A stretch of DNA of 64,000 bases, taken from CBDBND01 sp965262665 (GTDB lineage Bacteria > Pseudomonadota > Alphaproteobacteria > Rhodospirillales > Rhodospirillaceae). Of the stretch, positions 17,860 through 27,941 are shown one piece after another; within the stretch, counting starts at the first letter, position 1; the number at the start of each line of letters is the position of its first letter. Under the pieces are notes generated by a model. That model ran no database searches. It was given only the letters and a program-made list of their open reading frames with translations, and had not been told where the DNA came from. The position numbers were made by a program, and so were the translations under genes. Where the stretch lies: positions 496,001 through 560,000 of the forward strand of contig CBDHFR010000003.1 of the NCBI GenBank assembly GCA_965262665.1, given 5' to 3'.

Positions 17860-19028
17860 CCGCCGATTTTTATTGATGGCCGGTCAGGCCAGGGGACATT
17901 GGTATGATCCCATTGATCCATGTCGTGCATGGGCTCGCCATCTTCGACCTGATTGGGTTGAAAACGGTGCGGATCCACTTGATGGCTCATGGCTGCCTCT
18001 AAAAACTCGTCTTCGCTCATGTGCAGGTACTCGAGAAAGATGTCCAGCGAAGGCGGGCGCTTGCCGTCGTACTCGTTTTCCAGTTCAGCGCCGCGCTCCC
18101 GGGTCATACGGCCGTTGCGAATTTCGATGTTGGCCAAATGGTTGGTGCGCCCGAAGCCGCGCTTGATGTACTTCAAATAATCGCGGATGCCTTGCATGTG
18201 GCATTCGATTTTTTCGTAATCGAATTCCGGTGGAATGCCTTCCACCCGGTCGCCCTGCCAGCCCAATTCCTTTTTGATGATTTCCACCTGCTTCTTGGTG
18301 TCCCACTTGACGTAGTTGCCAAGGCACACACTGCGGCAGCCGAGCTTTTGCAGCGCCTTGCGTGGCGGGTAGGCAAAGGGATAGAGGTCCCGCTTGGAAA
18401 CGCGGCCTTGAAGAAACTCGAACATGTCGTCAGAGGTCATGCCGAGGTTCATCGCCCGGTTGAAGCGCTTTTCGTCCACCTCTTCCATTTCTTCGTAAGA
18501 GTAGAAGCTTTGGTACTCTGCCAGGCTTTCGCCCCAGAACAACAGCGGTGTTTCATAACGCAGCGCCACTTGCATGGTGTGGGCATAGATGCCCGTATGA
18601 CAATGCCAGCAGAAGTCGCCCCGGCGTTTCAAGCTCTCCAGCATAAGCTCGCGCACCACATGCCAGCTGGGGGTGAACTGCACCACGTCGACGCCGAGGA
18701 TCTTGAACGTGCGCTTGTTGTTGTCTTCCAATTGCGGGCGGTAGAAACCGTGATCGAACCGCACAACCAGCGGCTTCATCTTTAATTGAGTGACGATGTA
18801 CCACAGCTGGTAAGTGGAATCCTTGCCGCCCGAAAACGGCACAATGCAATCGTACAGATCTTTGTCTTTGTAGGTGGCCACCAGTTCATCCAGCTGCCGG
18901 GCACGGTCTGCCCAGTCCACTTTTTCTTCTTTGAATTCGATCTGACGACAGACGGAACAGGTGCCGGTGTCATCGAAGGTAGTGGCTTCGGCGGTTTCCG
19001 GTATCAGGCATTTGGCGCAGGATTTCAT
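17856..19028 (-). CDS. N-acetyl sugar amidotransferase (WbpG/WbuX family)
   Basis: A 390-residue PP-loop ATP pyrophosphatase. It activates an N-acetyl group on a nucleotide-linked sugar and, with ammonia from HisH2/HisF2, makes an acetamidino group. Visible features are an N-terminal four-Cys zinc motif (CAKCLIP...TGTCSVC), the PP-loop VPFSGGKDSTYQ (about 79-90) and the conserved segment FCWHCHTGIYAHTM. ATG at 19028 is preferred over 19076 because MKSCAKC begins the homology and an AAGG box precedes it. The gene is first in a minus-strand operon with GSCFA, HisH2, HisF2 and an acyltransferase, and is divergent from a glycosyltransferase. The product likely decorates O-antigen or capsule. Confidence 0.88.
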   Translation of the reverse strand: MKSCAKCLIPETAEATTFDDTGTCSVCRQIEFKEEKVDWADRARQLDELVATYKDKDLYDCIVPFSGGKDSTYQLWYIVTQLKMKPLVVRFDHGFYRPQLEDNNKRTFKILGVDVVQFTPSWHVVRELMLESLKRRGDFCWHCHTGIYAHTMQVALRYETPLLFWGESLAEYQSFYSYEEMEEVDEKRFNRAMNLGMTSDDMFEFLQGRVSKRDLYPFAYPPRKALQKLGCRSVCLGNYVKWDTKKQVEIIKKELGWQGDRVEGIPPEFDYEKIECHMQGIRDYLKYIKRGFGRTNHLANIEIRNGRMTRERGAELENEYDGKRPPSLDIFLEYLHMSEDEFLEAAMSHQVDPHRFQPNQVEDGEPMHDMDQWDHTNVPWPDRPSIKIGG

Positions 19029-19256
19029 GGATGAGCCTTGGGGCGCGGACTGAGAGGATGGGGCGGGTTGTAGCACGGGGCTCGCGCGGTGGTCGAGGCG
19101 CGCCGGCGGTCATGGTCATGAAAAATATGTAAGAGAGTCAAGCGGTTCGCATTGCTTTCTCTCAAGGGCGCCCTTGGACAACGGCGCATTAACCCCCATA
19201 CTCCACCCAACCTCTCTAACCGTCACAGGCCTGGTGTGGTGAAAGACCAAACCCAA

Positions 19257-20219
19257 ATGGACACGGACCTGGTCTCCGTCATCATTCCCCTCTTCAACGA
19301 AGAGGAAAACGTTGAACCCTTGTGCGAGGCGCTGGGACCGGCGCTGCAGAACCTGGGTCGCGCCTATGAAGTGATCTTCGTCGACGATGGCTCCTCGGAC
19401 GGCACCGCCGAGGCTTTGGCCGCACAGGCTAAAGAGAACGCCGCCTACAAAGTCATCAGCTTCAAACGCAACGTCGGGCAGACCCCGGCCATAATGGCCG
19501 GCATCGACCATGCCAAGGGGTCGGTGATCGTCCCCATGGATGGAGACCTGCAAAACGACCCGGCGGACATTGCCAAGCTGTTGGATAAGCTGGACGAAGG
19601 CTACGGTGTGGTCTCGGGCTGGCGGCAAGACCGCAAGGAGTCCTTTTTCACACGGGTGCTGCCGTCGCGCATCGCCAATGCGCTGATCTCCTGGGTGTCG
19701 GGTGTGCCGTTGAAAGATTACGGCTGCACCTTGAAAGCCTATCGCCGCGACGTGCTGGAGGATTTCCGCCTTTACGGTGAGATGCATCGCTTCGTGCCCA
19801 TCTATGCTCATTGGCAAGGCGCAAAGGTGACGGAGCTGCCCGTCAATCACCGCCCACGGGAACGGGGCACGTCCAAGTACGGGCTCAGTCGTGTGTTCAA
19901 AGTGCTGTTGGATTTGCTGGTGGTGAATTTCCTCACTCAGTACGACGCCAAGCCCATTTACATTTTCGGCATGGTCGGCTTCGGCTTCTTCGGCATTTCG
20001 TTCATTGCCGGCCTCTGGGCGCTGTATCTCAAATTTTTTGACAACACCTCGTTCATCGAAACGCCGTTACCCCTGTTGTTCACCTTGGGCTTCATCACCG
20101 GGGTGATGTGCATCCTGATGGGATTGCTGGCCGAGGTGCTGGTGCGCGTCTACTACGAAAGTCAGGGCAAGCGTCAATATACGGTGCGGGACCGCATAAA
20201 CGTGGACGAGGGCGAGTGA
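19257..20219 (+). CDS. Polyprenyl-phosphate glycosyltransferase (GT2, DPM1/GtrB-like)
   Basis: A 320-residue inverting family-2 glycosyltransferase that loads a sugar on undecaprenyl phosphate at the inner membrane. Motifs: SVIIPLFNEEENVEPL, VDDGSSDGTAE, PMDGDLQNDP (metal and sugar binding), and the catalytic-loop HRFVPIYAHWQGAKVTELPV followed by HRPRERGTSKYG. Two C-terminal transmembrane helices follow (IYIFGMVGFGFFGISFIAGL and LLFTLGFITGVMCILMGLLA). ATG 19257 is chosen because the homology begins at DLVSVIIPL. It is divergent from the acetamidino cassette and is followed by an asparagine-synthase-like gene. Confidence 0.88.
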   Translation: MDTDLVSVIIPLFNEEENVEPLCEALGPALQNLGRAYEVIFVDDGSSDGTAEALAAQAKENAAYKVISFKRNVGQTPAIMAGIDHAKGSVIVPMDGDLQNDPADIAKLLDKLDEGYGVVSGWRQDRKESFFTRVLPSRIANALISWVSGVPLKDYGCTLKAYRRDVLEDFRLYGEMHRFVPIYAHWQGAKVTELPVNHRPRERGTSKYGLSRVFKVLLDLLVVNFLTQYDAKPIYIFGMVGFGFFGISFIAGLWALYLKFFDNTSFIETPLPLLFTLGFITGVMCILMGLLAEVLVRVYYESQGKRQYTVRDRINVDEGE

Positions 20220-20253
20220 CGGTCCGCTTCTCTAAAGAGCGTAATTTTGAGTC

Positions 20254-22101
20254 ATGTGTGGGCTAGCGGGATTCGTCGGCGTCGGCGACGAACAGGACCT
20301 GCGCACCATGACCGCCGCCTTGGTGCACCGCGGTCCTGACGGCGACGGTTACTACCGCGATCATCATGTCCCTGTATTTCTCGGCTTCCGCCGTTTGATC
20401 GTGCTCGACCCGGACGGCGGCCATCAGCCCATGTGGGATGCGGACGGTACCGTCGGTGTGGTGTTCAACGGTGAGATTTACAATCACCGCTCTTTACGCA
20501 CGGAATTGGAAGCACATGGCCACACATTTCTTTCCGATCACGCGGATACGGAAGTGCTGGTGCACGGCTGGAAAGCCTGGGGCCGGGATTTGTTTGCGCG
20601 CTTGGACGGCATGTTTGCGCTCGCCGTATTCGACCGCAATGCCGGCACGGTCACCCTGGCGCGGGACCGCTTCGGAGAAAAGCCGTTGTACTTTGCGGCG
20701 CGATCCGACGCGGTTGTGTTCGGGTCAGAACTGACAGCGCTGCTCAACCATCCCACGCTCAAAGACGTTTCCGTCTCCAAACCGGCGCTGCAGAAGTTCT
20801 TCGCCCACGGGTTTTTTCCAGCCCCCCATACACCATACGAAGGCGTCCACAAGCTCGGGCCGGGACACCTCCTGAGCATCGATGCCAAAACGCTTGAGAC
20901 GAACGAGACCTCTTATTGGCAGTTTCGTTTGAGTGACCAGCAACCGCCACCGGGCACGGTTGAAGATTGGGCAGCGGAACTGAACGCGCTCATCGCCGAA
21001 GCGGTGACCACGCGACTGGAAGCAGATGTACCTTTGGGATTGTTTCTGTCCGGCGGTATCGATTCCAGTGCTGTGCTATCCTGCGCCGCCGACGTGCGGG
21101 ACCCGTCCAGCCTCAGTACTTTTTCCATCGGCTTTCGCGAAACCAGTTTCGATGAGTCCCCATGGGCGGAAGAGATGGCCCTGCATGTGGGCAGCACCCA
21201 CCATGTGGAAATCTGCGATCTCGACGCGGCACAGACGTCGTTACCGGCTTTGCTATCCCGCTTGGACGAACCGTTAGGCGATCCATCGATTTTACCCACC
21301 CATATGTTGTGCGAATTTGCCCGTAAGCATGTCACCGTCGCATTGTCCGGTGATGGCGGTGATGAACTGTTTGCAGGCTACGATCCGTTTCGCGTGTTGA
21401 AGCGCGCCCAATTCTATGACCGCTTTGTTCCGGCACCCGTTCACGGCGCCGTCAAAGCGTTGGCGGCAGCTTTGCCCCGTTCCGACGCCAACATGAGTTT
21501 TAACTTTGTCTTGAACCGTGGCCTGCGCGGACTCAAACATCCGGAGGCAGAATGGAATCCCCGCTGGCTGGGCGCCTTAGAGCCGGACGACATTGCTACC
21601 CTGTTTCAAGAGCCGGTCGATGCGGAGTCCCTATACAGCGAAGCCATTGCCGCCTGGGACGCCTGCCCCGGAGACCACATCGCCGACAAAACGATGGATT
21701 TTTACACCCGCTTCTATCTCCCCGACGGCATCCTGACCAAGACCGACCGGGCCAGCATGGCCGTCAGCCTGGAAGTGCGCAGTCCGTTCCTCGCCAACGA
21801 TGTTGCTGCCTTTGCCCAACGCCTGCCTTGGCACGTCAAACTCCACGGCCGAACGACCAAATGGATTTTGAAACTGGCGCTGCGCGACCGGTTGCCCGGC
21901 GACATTTTGAGTCGCAAGAAAAAAGGATTCGGGATTCCGTTATCCCGCTGGCTGCGGAATATGGACCCGCCTGAGCATACGGTACCCCATGTTGATCTTT
22001 CTTGGCTCAAAGGCCGGTGGATGACCCATGCTTCTGGGCGCCGCGACGACCGGCTGGCTCTGTGGTGTTGGATGGCCCTGAGCCACGGACTTAAGCCATG
22101 A
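20254..22101 (+). CDS. asnB: Asparagine synthase-like glutamine amidotransferase (AsnB family)
   Basis: A 615-residue two-domain enzyme. The N-terminal glutaminase domain starts with the catalytic Cys at position 2 (MCGLAGFVG) and has VHRGPDGDG and VFNGEIYNH. The C-terminal synthetase domain has the PP-loop FLSGGIDSSAVLS and SGDGGDELFAGYD, with KTDRASMAVSLEVRSPF near the end. It transfers glutamine-derived ammonia to an adenylated carboxylate. In polysaccharide loci such proteins often amidate a sugar acid or peptide rather than make free asparagine. Here it is flanked by a GT2 and an overlapping methyltransferase, so a surface-glycan role is likely. The frame is intact. Confidence 0.88.
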   Translation: MCGLAGFVGVGDEQDLRTMTAALVHRGPDGDGYYRDHHVPVFLGFRRLIVLDPDGGHQPMWDADGTVGVVFNGEIYNHRSLRTELEAHGHTFLSDHADTEVLVHGWKAWGRDLFARLDGMFALAVFDRNAGTVTLARDRFGEKPLYFAARSDAVVFGSELTALLNHPTLKDVSVSKPALQKFFAHGFFPAPHTPYEGVHKLGPGHLLSIDAKTLETNETSYWQFRLSDQQPPPGTVEDWAAELNALIAEAVTTRLEADVPLGLFLSGGIDSSAVLSCAADVRDPSSLSTFSIGFRETSFDESPWAEEMALHVGSTHHVEICDLDAAQTSLPALLSRLDEPLGDPSILPTHMLCEFARKHVTVALSGDGGDELFAGYDPFRVLKRAQFYDRFVPAPVHGAVKALAAALPRSDANMSFNFVLNRGLRGLKHPEAEWNPRWLGALEPDDIATLFQEPVDAESLYSEAIAAWDACPGDHIADKTMDFYTRFYLPDGILTKTDRASMAVSLEVRSPFLANDVAAFAQRLPWHVKLHGRTTKWILKLALRDRLPGDILSRKKKGFGIPLSRWLRNMDPPEHTVPHVDLSWLKGRWMTHASGRRDDRLALWCWMALSHGLKP

Positions 22102-23006
22102 GCTTGGCGTCGGACCTGTCCTCGCCCGACTGCACCATCACGGACGAGGCCTTTGCCCGCGTTCGCGTTGGCCAGGGGCACTATTTTGAATCAATTCAGG
22201 GATTGGACCCGGATCAGTTCGCCGCGGACACATTGAATCCCAACCGCGCGTTGGAAGCGGCGGCAATTCTGGAACGCCATGTGGACCTCAAGGGCAAACG
22301 GGTGCTGGAAATCGGGGCCGGCTGCGGCGTCACCCACATTGTTTGGACCAAGCGGTTCGGCATCGACGGCACGGCCATAGAACCCGAAGGGGAAGGGTTT
22401 GGAGACTCCGCCGCCGTTGCCAAGGATCTGATTACCGCCAACGGGCTCGATCCCGACCGCATCGTTAATGCGAGCGGAGAATCTCTCCCTTTCGACGATG
22501 GTCACTTTGACATTGTTTATTCAACCAACGTGCTGGAACACACGGACGATCCATCTGCGGTTTTGCGAGAAGCGGTGCGGGTGGTGAAACCGGGAGGGAC
22601 CGTTCAAATCGTTTGTCCCAACTACTTGTCCTATTTCGACGGCCACTACGCCGCCTTTCATCCGCCGGTGTTTTCCAATCGGTTCTTTTGCTGGTGGATG
22701 AAAACCGTCTACCGCAAAGATCCGGCGTTCGCAGCAACACTGCGCACTCAACTCAATCCGATCTGGGCGCGGCGGGAAGTGAATAAGATTGCGGCACCAA
22801 TGCCGGTCGATCTCCTCGGTCTGGGTCAGGATGTGTTCCGGGAACGTATGGCCACTGGCCTCGCCAAAGAATGGATGGCCCTCAGCAAAGTGGGAAAGCT
22901 TGTGCGTTTCGCTACTACGCTGAAACTTAATCGCGTGGCCGCAGAAATCGCCATTCTACTCCAGGGTTGGACGCCGCTGATCATCACGGTGCGGAAACGG
23001 CTTTAA
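22098..23006 (+). CDS. SAM-dependent methyltransferase (class I)
   Basis: A 302-residue methyltransferase with the SAM-binding motif I VLEIGAGCGVTHIVW (about 71-85), acidic motif AIEPEGEG, and the motif NVLEHTDDPSAVLREAVRVVKPGGTVQIVCPNY typical of class I enzymes with a C-terminal extension. Its start overlaps the AsnB-like stop by 4 bases (ATGA), which implies coupled translation and a linked role, perhaps methylation of a surface-glycan residue. The substrate cannot be assigned. Confidence 0.82.
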   Translation: MSLASDLSSPDCTITDEAFARVRVGQGHYFESIQGLDPDQFAADTLNPNRALEAAAILERHVDLKGKRVLEIGAGCGVTHIVWTKRFGIDGTAIEPEGEGFGDSAAVAKDLITANGLDPDRIVNASGESLPFDDGHFDIVYSTNVLEHTDDPSAVLREAVRVVKPGGTVQIVCPNYLSYFDGHYAAFHPPVFSNRFFCWWMKTVYRKDPAFAATLRTQLNPIWARREVNKIAAPMPVDLLGLGQDVFRERMATGLAKEWMALSKVGKLVRFATTLKLNRVAAEIAILLQGWTPLIITVRKRL

Positions 23007-23107
23007 TGCGGTCATCAGACGTTCATAACCGACAACAGGCCGTTGGTTGATTGTACAACTCCCGTTACCTTCGCGGCCGCTACAAGGTGGCTGGGGTAAT
23101 TGACAGC

Positions 23108-23599
23108 ATGTCCAAGCAAAAAATCGATCTCATGGTGCACCGGCCGCACATTCTTGTATCTGATCATGAGCGTGCGTTCGAACTGTATTGCGGCATATTA
23201 GGTTTCAAGGTGGATCGCGTGGCCGATGCCCTGAGTGTGACGTATGACATGTTTGGCTGCGATGAAGACAAAACCAAACTGCGTGTGGCGTTTCTCAGTG
23301 ACAGCAAGACCAAGTTCGGTGCCATCGCCGTCACGGAAATGAAAGGTCAGCCCTTTCCTGCACCCCAACCGCCCTACCCTATGAACATCATCATTGAAGT
23401 CAGCCTCGATACCTTGGAAGACAAAGTCATGCAGTTCCGGGAGCGTGGCCTATACACCAGCGAGCCATACGTCATCATCGACACGCCTCCGCCGCGAACG
23501 GACTGGGTGGTGAGCGACTATGACGGCCATCGTATTTGCCTCTTCGCCATGCATTCCCATGAAAGTGGCCGGAGCGTCAATGTGAAAGACAGCGTATGA
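23108..23599 (+). CDS. VOC (glyoxalase-like) family protein
   Basis: A 163-residue cytoplasmic VOC protein: HRPHILVSDHERAFELYCGILGFKV at the start, MNIIIEVSLDTLEDKVMQFRERGL in the middle and DWVVSDYDGHRICLFA at the end, matching the two beta-alpha-beta3 modules of a single VOC domain. The start is placed at ATG 23108 because residues before it are not family-like. It ends inside the start of the next gene (stop TGA overlaps ATG 23596), so it opens a likely operon with the ABC binding protein, the beta-propeller gene and an FAD enzyme. The ligand is unknown. Confidence 0.75.
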   Translation: MSKQKIDLMVHRPHILVSDHERAFELYCGILGFKVDRVADALSVTYDMFGCDEDKTKLRVAFLSDSKTKFGAIAVTEMKGQPFPAPQPPYPMNIIIEVSLDTLEDKVMQFRERGLYTSEPYVIIDTPPPRTDWVVSDYDGHRICLFAMHSHESGRSVNVKDSV

Positions 23600-25134
23600 G
23601 TTCGCGGCTGAAATTGGCGGCGGTCAAAACGTATTCTCTTGTTGCGTCAGCTGTACTTATTGCTTTGTCGATGGCTGCCCCGCTTCGTGCTGAAACAACA
23701 GCGCGTGTGGCACTCATCACGCTGCCAGCCAAGTACGGCAATCCTTTTGCCTCCTTGGGCTATCCGACCATCACCACAACCTCGGCCATGTTCGACGGTC
23801 TCACGCGTTTGACCAACAACGGCGCTTTGGAGCCTGGATTGGCAACGGCGTGGGAGAAGGTCGACGATTTGACCTGGCGATTTACATTGCGTCCGGACGT
23901 TACCTTTTCCAACGGCCACCCACTAACGGCACGCGCGGTCACCCATGCCGTCTCCTATCTGATCAGTGATGACTCTTTGGGAGATTTCTTGCGCAACGAA
24001 CTCCCGCCTATGACGGGGGCCCGCGAAGTGGATTTCCATACCGTCGAAATCGTAACCGCAGGCACAGAACCTATTTTTCCGCGTCATGTGGTTGGCCTCA
24101 TGCTGGCCGAGCCAGAGGCATGGCAAGATCTCGGCCGCGAGAGTTTTGCCAGAACACCGGTTGGCGCCGGGCCGTTTCAATTGGAAGCCTGGGAACCGGG
24201 CCGGGCCCAATTGCGTGCCTACAAACAATCCTGGCGTACCGCGAAAGTCGATCGCCTTGAACTGATTGAACTGCCCGACCGAGTGGCACGGGTACAAGTG
24301 GTTCTCAGTGGACAAGTGGACATCGCGTTGGATCTAGGACCCGAAGATCTTGCAGCCATCGAACAGATCGGTGGTGCCGGTTTAGCATGGTCCGACGGCG
24401 GTATTCACGGTGTGTCGTTTGCGACTGACCGGGAGGCACCGTTCAAGGACCACCGAGTCCGGCAAGCGCTAAACTACGCCGTGCAAAAAGAGCCAATTGT
24501 TGATGTGATTCTAAACGGGGCAACGGTTGTGGCGAGTCAGCCGGCAGCGCGCTTGGCATACGGCCATAATGAAGCCATCGACCCCTACCCTTACGACCCG
24601 GATAGAGCCAAAGCTCTGCTGGCAGAGGCCGGCTACGGGAACGGCTTCAGCTTTACCATTGATGTGACTACAGCTGCACCTGGCGCCGAGCTGACGTATC
24701 AGTTGATCGCGGAAGACCTCCGAGCCGTTGGTGTGACCATGGATATCAACGTGGTGCCGCGAGGTCTGTTTCTCAGCAATGTGTTCGTAACTGGAAACTA
24801 CGGTGATGCGTTTGGCATGTGGTGGGGCACGCAACCGTCGCTGGATTCCATTCGGGCGGTCACCTTGCATTCTTGCCGGCAGCGTTTTGCCTGGTTCTGT
24901 GACGACTCAATCATGCCGAAAGTTAACCAAGCCCTGACCACTTGGGACGAGGCGGACGCCCTTCGGCTGCGGCACGAAGTGCATCGCTATTATCATCAAC
25001 AGGCACCGGCGATCTTTCTTTATGAAACCGTTTTGTTTGCTGGCCTCGCCCCGGGAGTGAGCGGATATGAGGACAACTTTGGTTTTGTCCGGTACGAAAA
25101 CATCAGCGTGGCTGACGACGCACCTGAACGCTGA
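23596..25134 (+). CDS. ABC transporter substrate-binding protein, family 5 (SBP_bac_5)
   Basis: A 512-residue periplasmic binding protein with a signal peptide ending near ALSMAAPLRA. Family motifs: MFDGLTRLTNNGALEPGLATAWEKVDDLTWRF, VTFSNGHPLTARAV, HRVRQALNYAVQKEPIV and YPYDPDRAKALLAEAGYGNGF. The family delivers oligopeptides, nickel, glutathione or other solutes to Dpp/Opp-type permeases, but no permease or ATPase gene is nearby. It overlaps the VOC gene and precedes a secreted beta-propeller gene. It is the intact paralogue of the pseudogene at 1.4-2.9 kb. Late residues RQRFAWFCDDSIMP are shared with that paralogue. Confidence 0.9.
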   Translation: MSSRLKLAAVKTYSLVASAVLIALSMAAPLRAETTARVALITLPAKYGNPFASLGYPTITTTSAMFDGLTRLTNNGALEPGLATAWEKVDDLTWRFTLRPDVTFSNGHPLTARAVTHAVSYLISDDSLGDFLRNELPPMTGAREVDFHTVEIVTAGTEPIFPRHVVGLMLAEPEAWQDLGRESFARTPVGAGPFQLEAWEPGRAQLRAYKQSWRTAKVDRLELIELPDRVARVQVVLSGQVDIALDLGPEDLAAIEQIGGAGLAWSDGGIHGVSFATDREAPFKDHRVRQALNYAVQKEPIVDVILNGATVVASQPAARLAYGHNEAIDPYPYDPDRAKALLAEAGYGNGFSFTIDVTTAAPGAELTYQLIAEDLRAVGVTMDINVVPRGLFLSNVFVTGNYGDAFGMWWGTQPSLDSIRAVTLHSCRQRFAWFCDDSIMPKVNQALTTWDEADALRLRHEVHRYYHQQAPAIFLYETVLFAGLAPGVSGYEDNFGFVRYENISVADDAPER

Positions 25135-25149
25135 TGTGAGGAGTTTTTA

Positions 25150-26799
25150 ATGCGTTCCCAATACAATTTTCGGCGCTCGACCTCCAATAGGAGAAACGGC
25201 CTCAAATTCATGACCGTTGTGAGCCTGTTAGCGTTCTTGTCTGTCACCGCTTCGGCAGAGATGACCTACACCCAACACACTGTGGTGAGCGGCTTGCCCA
25301 CCCACGGTATCAACGGCCTTACCTTCGGACCAGACGGTTGGCTTTACGGCAGCACCGTGATGGGCACCGGCCTCATTCGCGTCGATGTAAAAACCGGGGC
25401 ATTGGAAAAACTGCTGGCTGATCAGGTTAGCGGTGACGATCTTGCGTTTGCGCCCGACGGATCGCTGGCGTGGACGGCTTTGTAAACCCAGGAAGTGCGG
25501 ATGCAGTCGTCCGATGGCACCATCCGTACCGGCGCGACCGGATTGCCGTGGGTTAACCCCATCACTTTTGACGGCAACGGACGCATGTACCTCGGCCAAG
25601 TGACGCAGCCAGATACGCTTCAGGTTTACGATATCCCTGGTGACGCGCCGCCTCGCAAAATCGGTGAAGGGTATGGCGGGATCAACGCGTTTGTTTTGGA
25701 CGATAACAATGGCCTGATCGCTCCGTCGTCCTTCAGGGGACAAATCATTCGCATTGATCTGGACACAGGTGACTCTTCTGTCATTGCGGATGGTTTAGGA
25801 GACATAGTTGCAGTCCGACAGGGATCGGATGGAGTCCTCTACGGCTTGGAATGGACCGGCGGCCGTGTGGTGCGCGTGGATCCTGATACGGGTCAATTTT
25901 CGGTCATCGCCGAACCTGGACCACCCCTAGACAATCTCGCCATCGGAGAAGACGGCACGCTTTATGTGTCACGACCTTCCGATACTGCGATCATGGCTGT
26001 TAATCCGACCTCAGGTGACTACACCTTTGTTGTCAAAGGTCAGTTCTCAGCCTCCGGTGGTCTGACTGTAATGGGTCAAGACGGGGACGACACCCTGTTG
26101 GTGTCTGACATGTTTGGATATCGTTTTGTCGATCCCAAAACCGGAACGGTTAGCGCCACCGCTTTCGATCTGTTCAAAAAAGCGGGATCGGCCGTGGACA
26201 CGGACGGCCGTGTCATTGCGTTGGCCCATGTGCAGCGGGGCACGGTGTCGGTGCTGGACCGTGAAACGGAATCCGTTGTCAACACCTGGACCAGCGCCAA
26301 GACGCCGATGACCGTTGTCGTTCGCGACGATGAAATACTGGTCACCGACTTCAAGGCTGGCGAAGTTGTCGCCTTCACGCAAGGTGACGCAGCGACCAAA
26401 CGGATTTTGGCCTACGGTTTGAATGGGCCGGTTGGGCTGGTTGAAGATGAAGAGGATGTGCTGATTGTCAGCGAAGCCACAGCCGGCCGCATCATCCGAA
26501 TCGATGATGCGGGCAGGAAGACGGTCATCGCCGGTGACCTAAGCCAGCCGGAAGGAATTGCTTTGCGCGAAGACGGCCACATTCTCGTTGCCGAAGTCGG
26601 GGCACAGCGCCTTTCTGTTGTCGACCCTGAAACGGGAGCCAAAACCGTGATTGCGGAGGCCCTTCCCATCGGGGACACCATCGGCCAAGGCGTTGTGCCG
26701 GTGCATCTGCCGACCGGGATTGCCGTTGGAACGGATGGCACCATCTACATGACAACAGATCAAGACAACTCGATCCTTGCCTTTACACCCAATCCTTAG
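25150..26799 (+). pseudogene. Exported SMP-30/NHL-like beta-propeller, in-frame stop
   Basis: One frame runs from ATG 25150 to the stop at 26799 but is broken by TAA at 25483-25485 after SLAWTAL, and text resumes in the same frame as TQEVRMQSSDGT. The homologous position suggests Leu (TTA to TAA). The N-terminus has a signal peptide (FMTVVSLLAFLSVTASA). The rest is a six-bladed-propeller pattern with repeated blades such as GLTFGPDGWLYGS, AIGEDGTLYVS and GIAVGTDGTIYMTTD. Such proteins are lactonases or sugar- or ligand-binding periplasmic proteins. It follows the ABC binding protein by 15 bases. Without readthrough it yields only a short N-terminal peptide. Confidence 0.8.
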
Positions 26800-27941
26800 G
26801 CCGGCGTTATTGGCTGCATTCGCTGCACGTCAAATAGAGACATCGTGATGACCAAGGAATGGGATGTGATCGTCGTCGGCGCGGGAACTGCTGGACTTCC
26901 CGCGGCTCTGTGTGCTGCCGACCGAGGAGCAACAGTGCTGCTGATCGACGCGGCCGATTACATCGGCGGCACACTTCATCTGTCCACCGGATCATTCAGC
27001 GCAGCCGGGTCGCTTTTGCAAAAAAGAATGCGGCATCGACGACACCCCCGCGCAGCATTTCAAAGACTGCATCGCTATAAACGGGGATACGGGAGATCAC
27101 GCGCTGTTGCGTTTGTGGATAGAGCGTGCAGCCGAGACACTCGACTGGCTCTTGGAGCTTGGTTTGGATGTGGATGCTGCCCACCTATCCACCGGTGCGC
27201 CTCATGAGCTGTACAACACGCCGCGGATCATTACGCCACAGCGTAATGGCCTAGCTTACCTCGATGTGTTCGGGCCAGTGCTGACAAAGAAAATCGAAAG
27301 CGGCGCCGTGACCTTGCGTTTGGAAACGGAAATCACTGAACTGATACAAGATACGGACCAAAACGTTTCTGGCGTCTCGGTGCGGAACGGCAACGGTGAT
27401 GTGGAAGCGTTGACAGGCAAGGTCGTCGTTCTCTCAAGCGGCGGATTTTCGAACAATGCGGCGCTATGGCAAGAGGTTCACGGCCACCCCTGCCGTACGT
27501 TTGCCAATATCACTGCAACAGGGTCCGGGCACCTCCGGGCACCGTGCAGCCATAGCGGAGGGTGCACAGATGGCATACGCAGACAGTTACTTGCCCACCT
27601 TCGGAGGAACGCGCGATCCAGATCGTGACGCAGTGTTTGGATTCCACACGATCACGCTTCCCCGGTTCCGGATGCCTTGGGAAGTGTACGTCAATAGATC
27701 AGGGAACCGGTTCATGGCCGAAGACGAACCGAGCCCTGATAAACGGGAACGGTTTCTTTACGCACAAGAAGACGAGACATTTTGGTGCGTTTACGATCAA
27801 GCCATCGCTGACGCCGCACCTCCGCTTTTCACCTGGTGCCAGGAAAAAACCACCAGAGCTTTTGCCGAGCATCCCGACTTTCAAACGGCAGATTCATTAC
27901 ACACTCTTGCGACACAATGCGAAATGGATGCTAAGGCCTTA

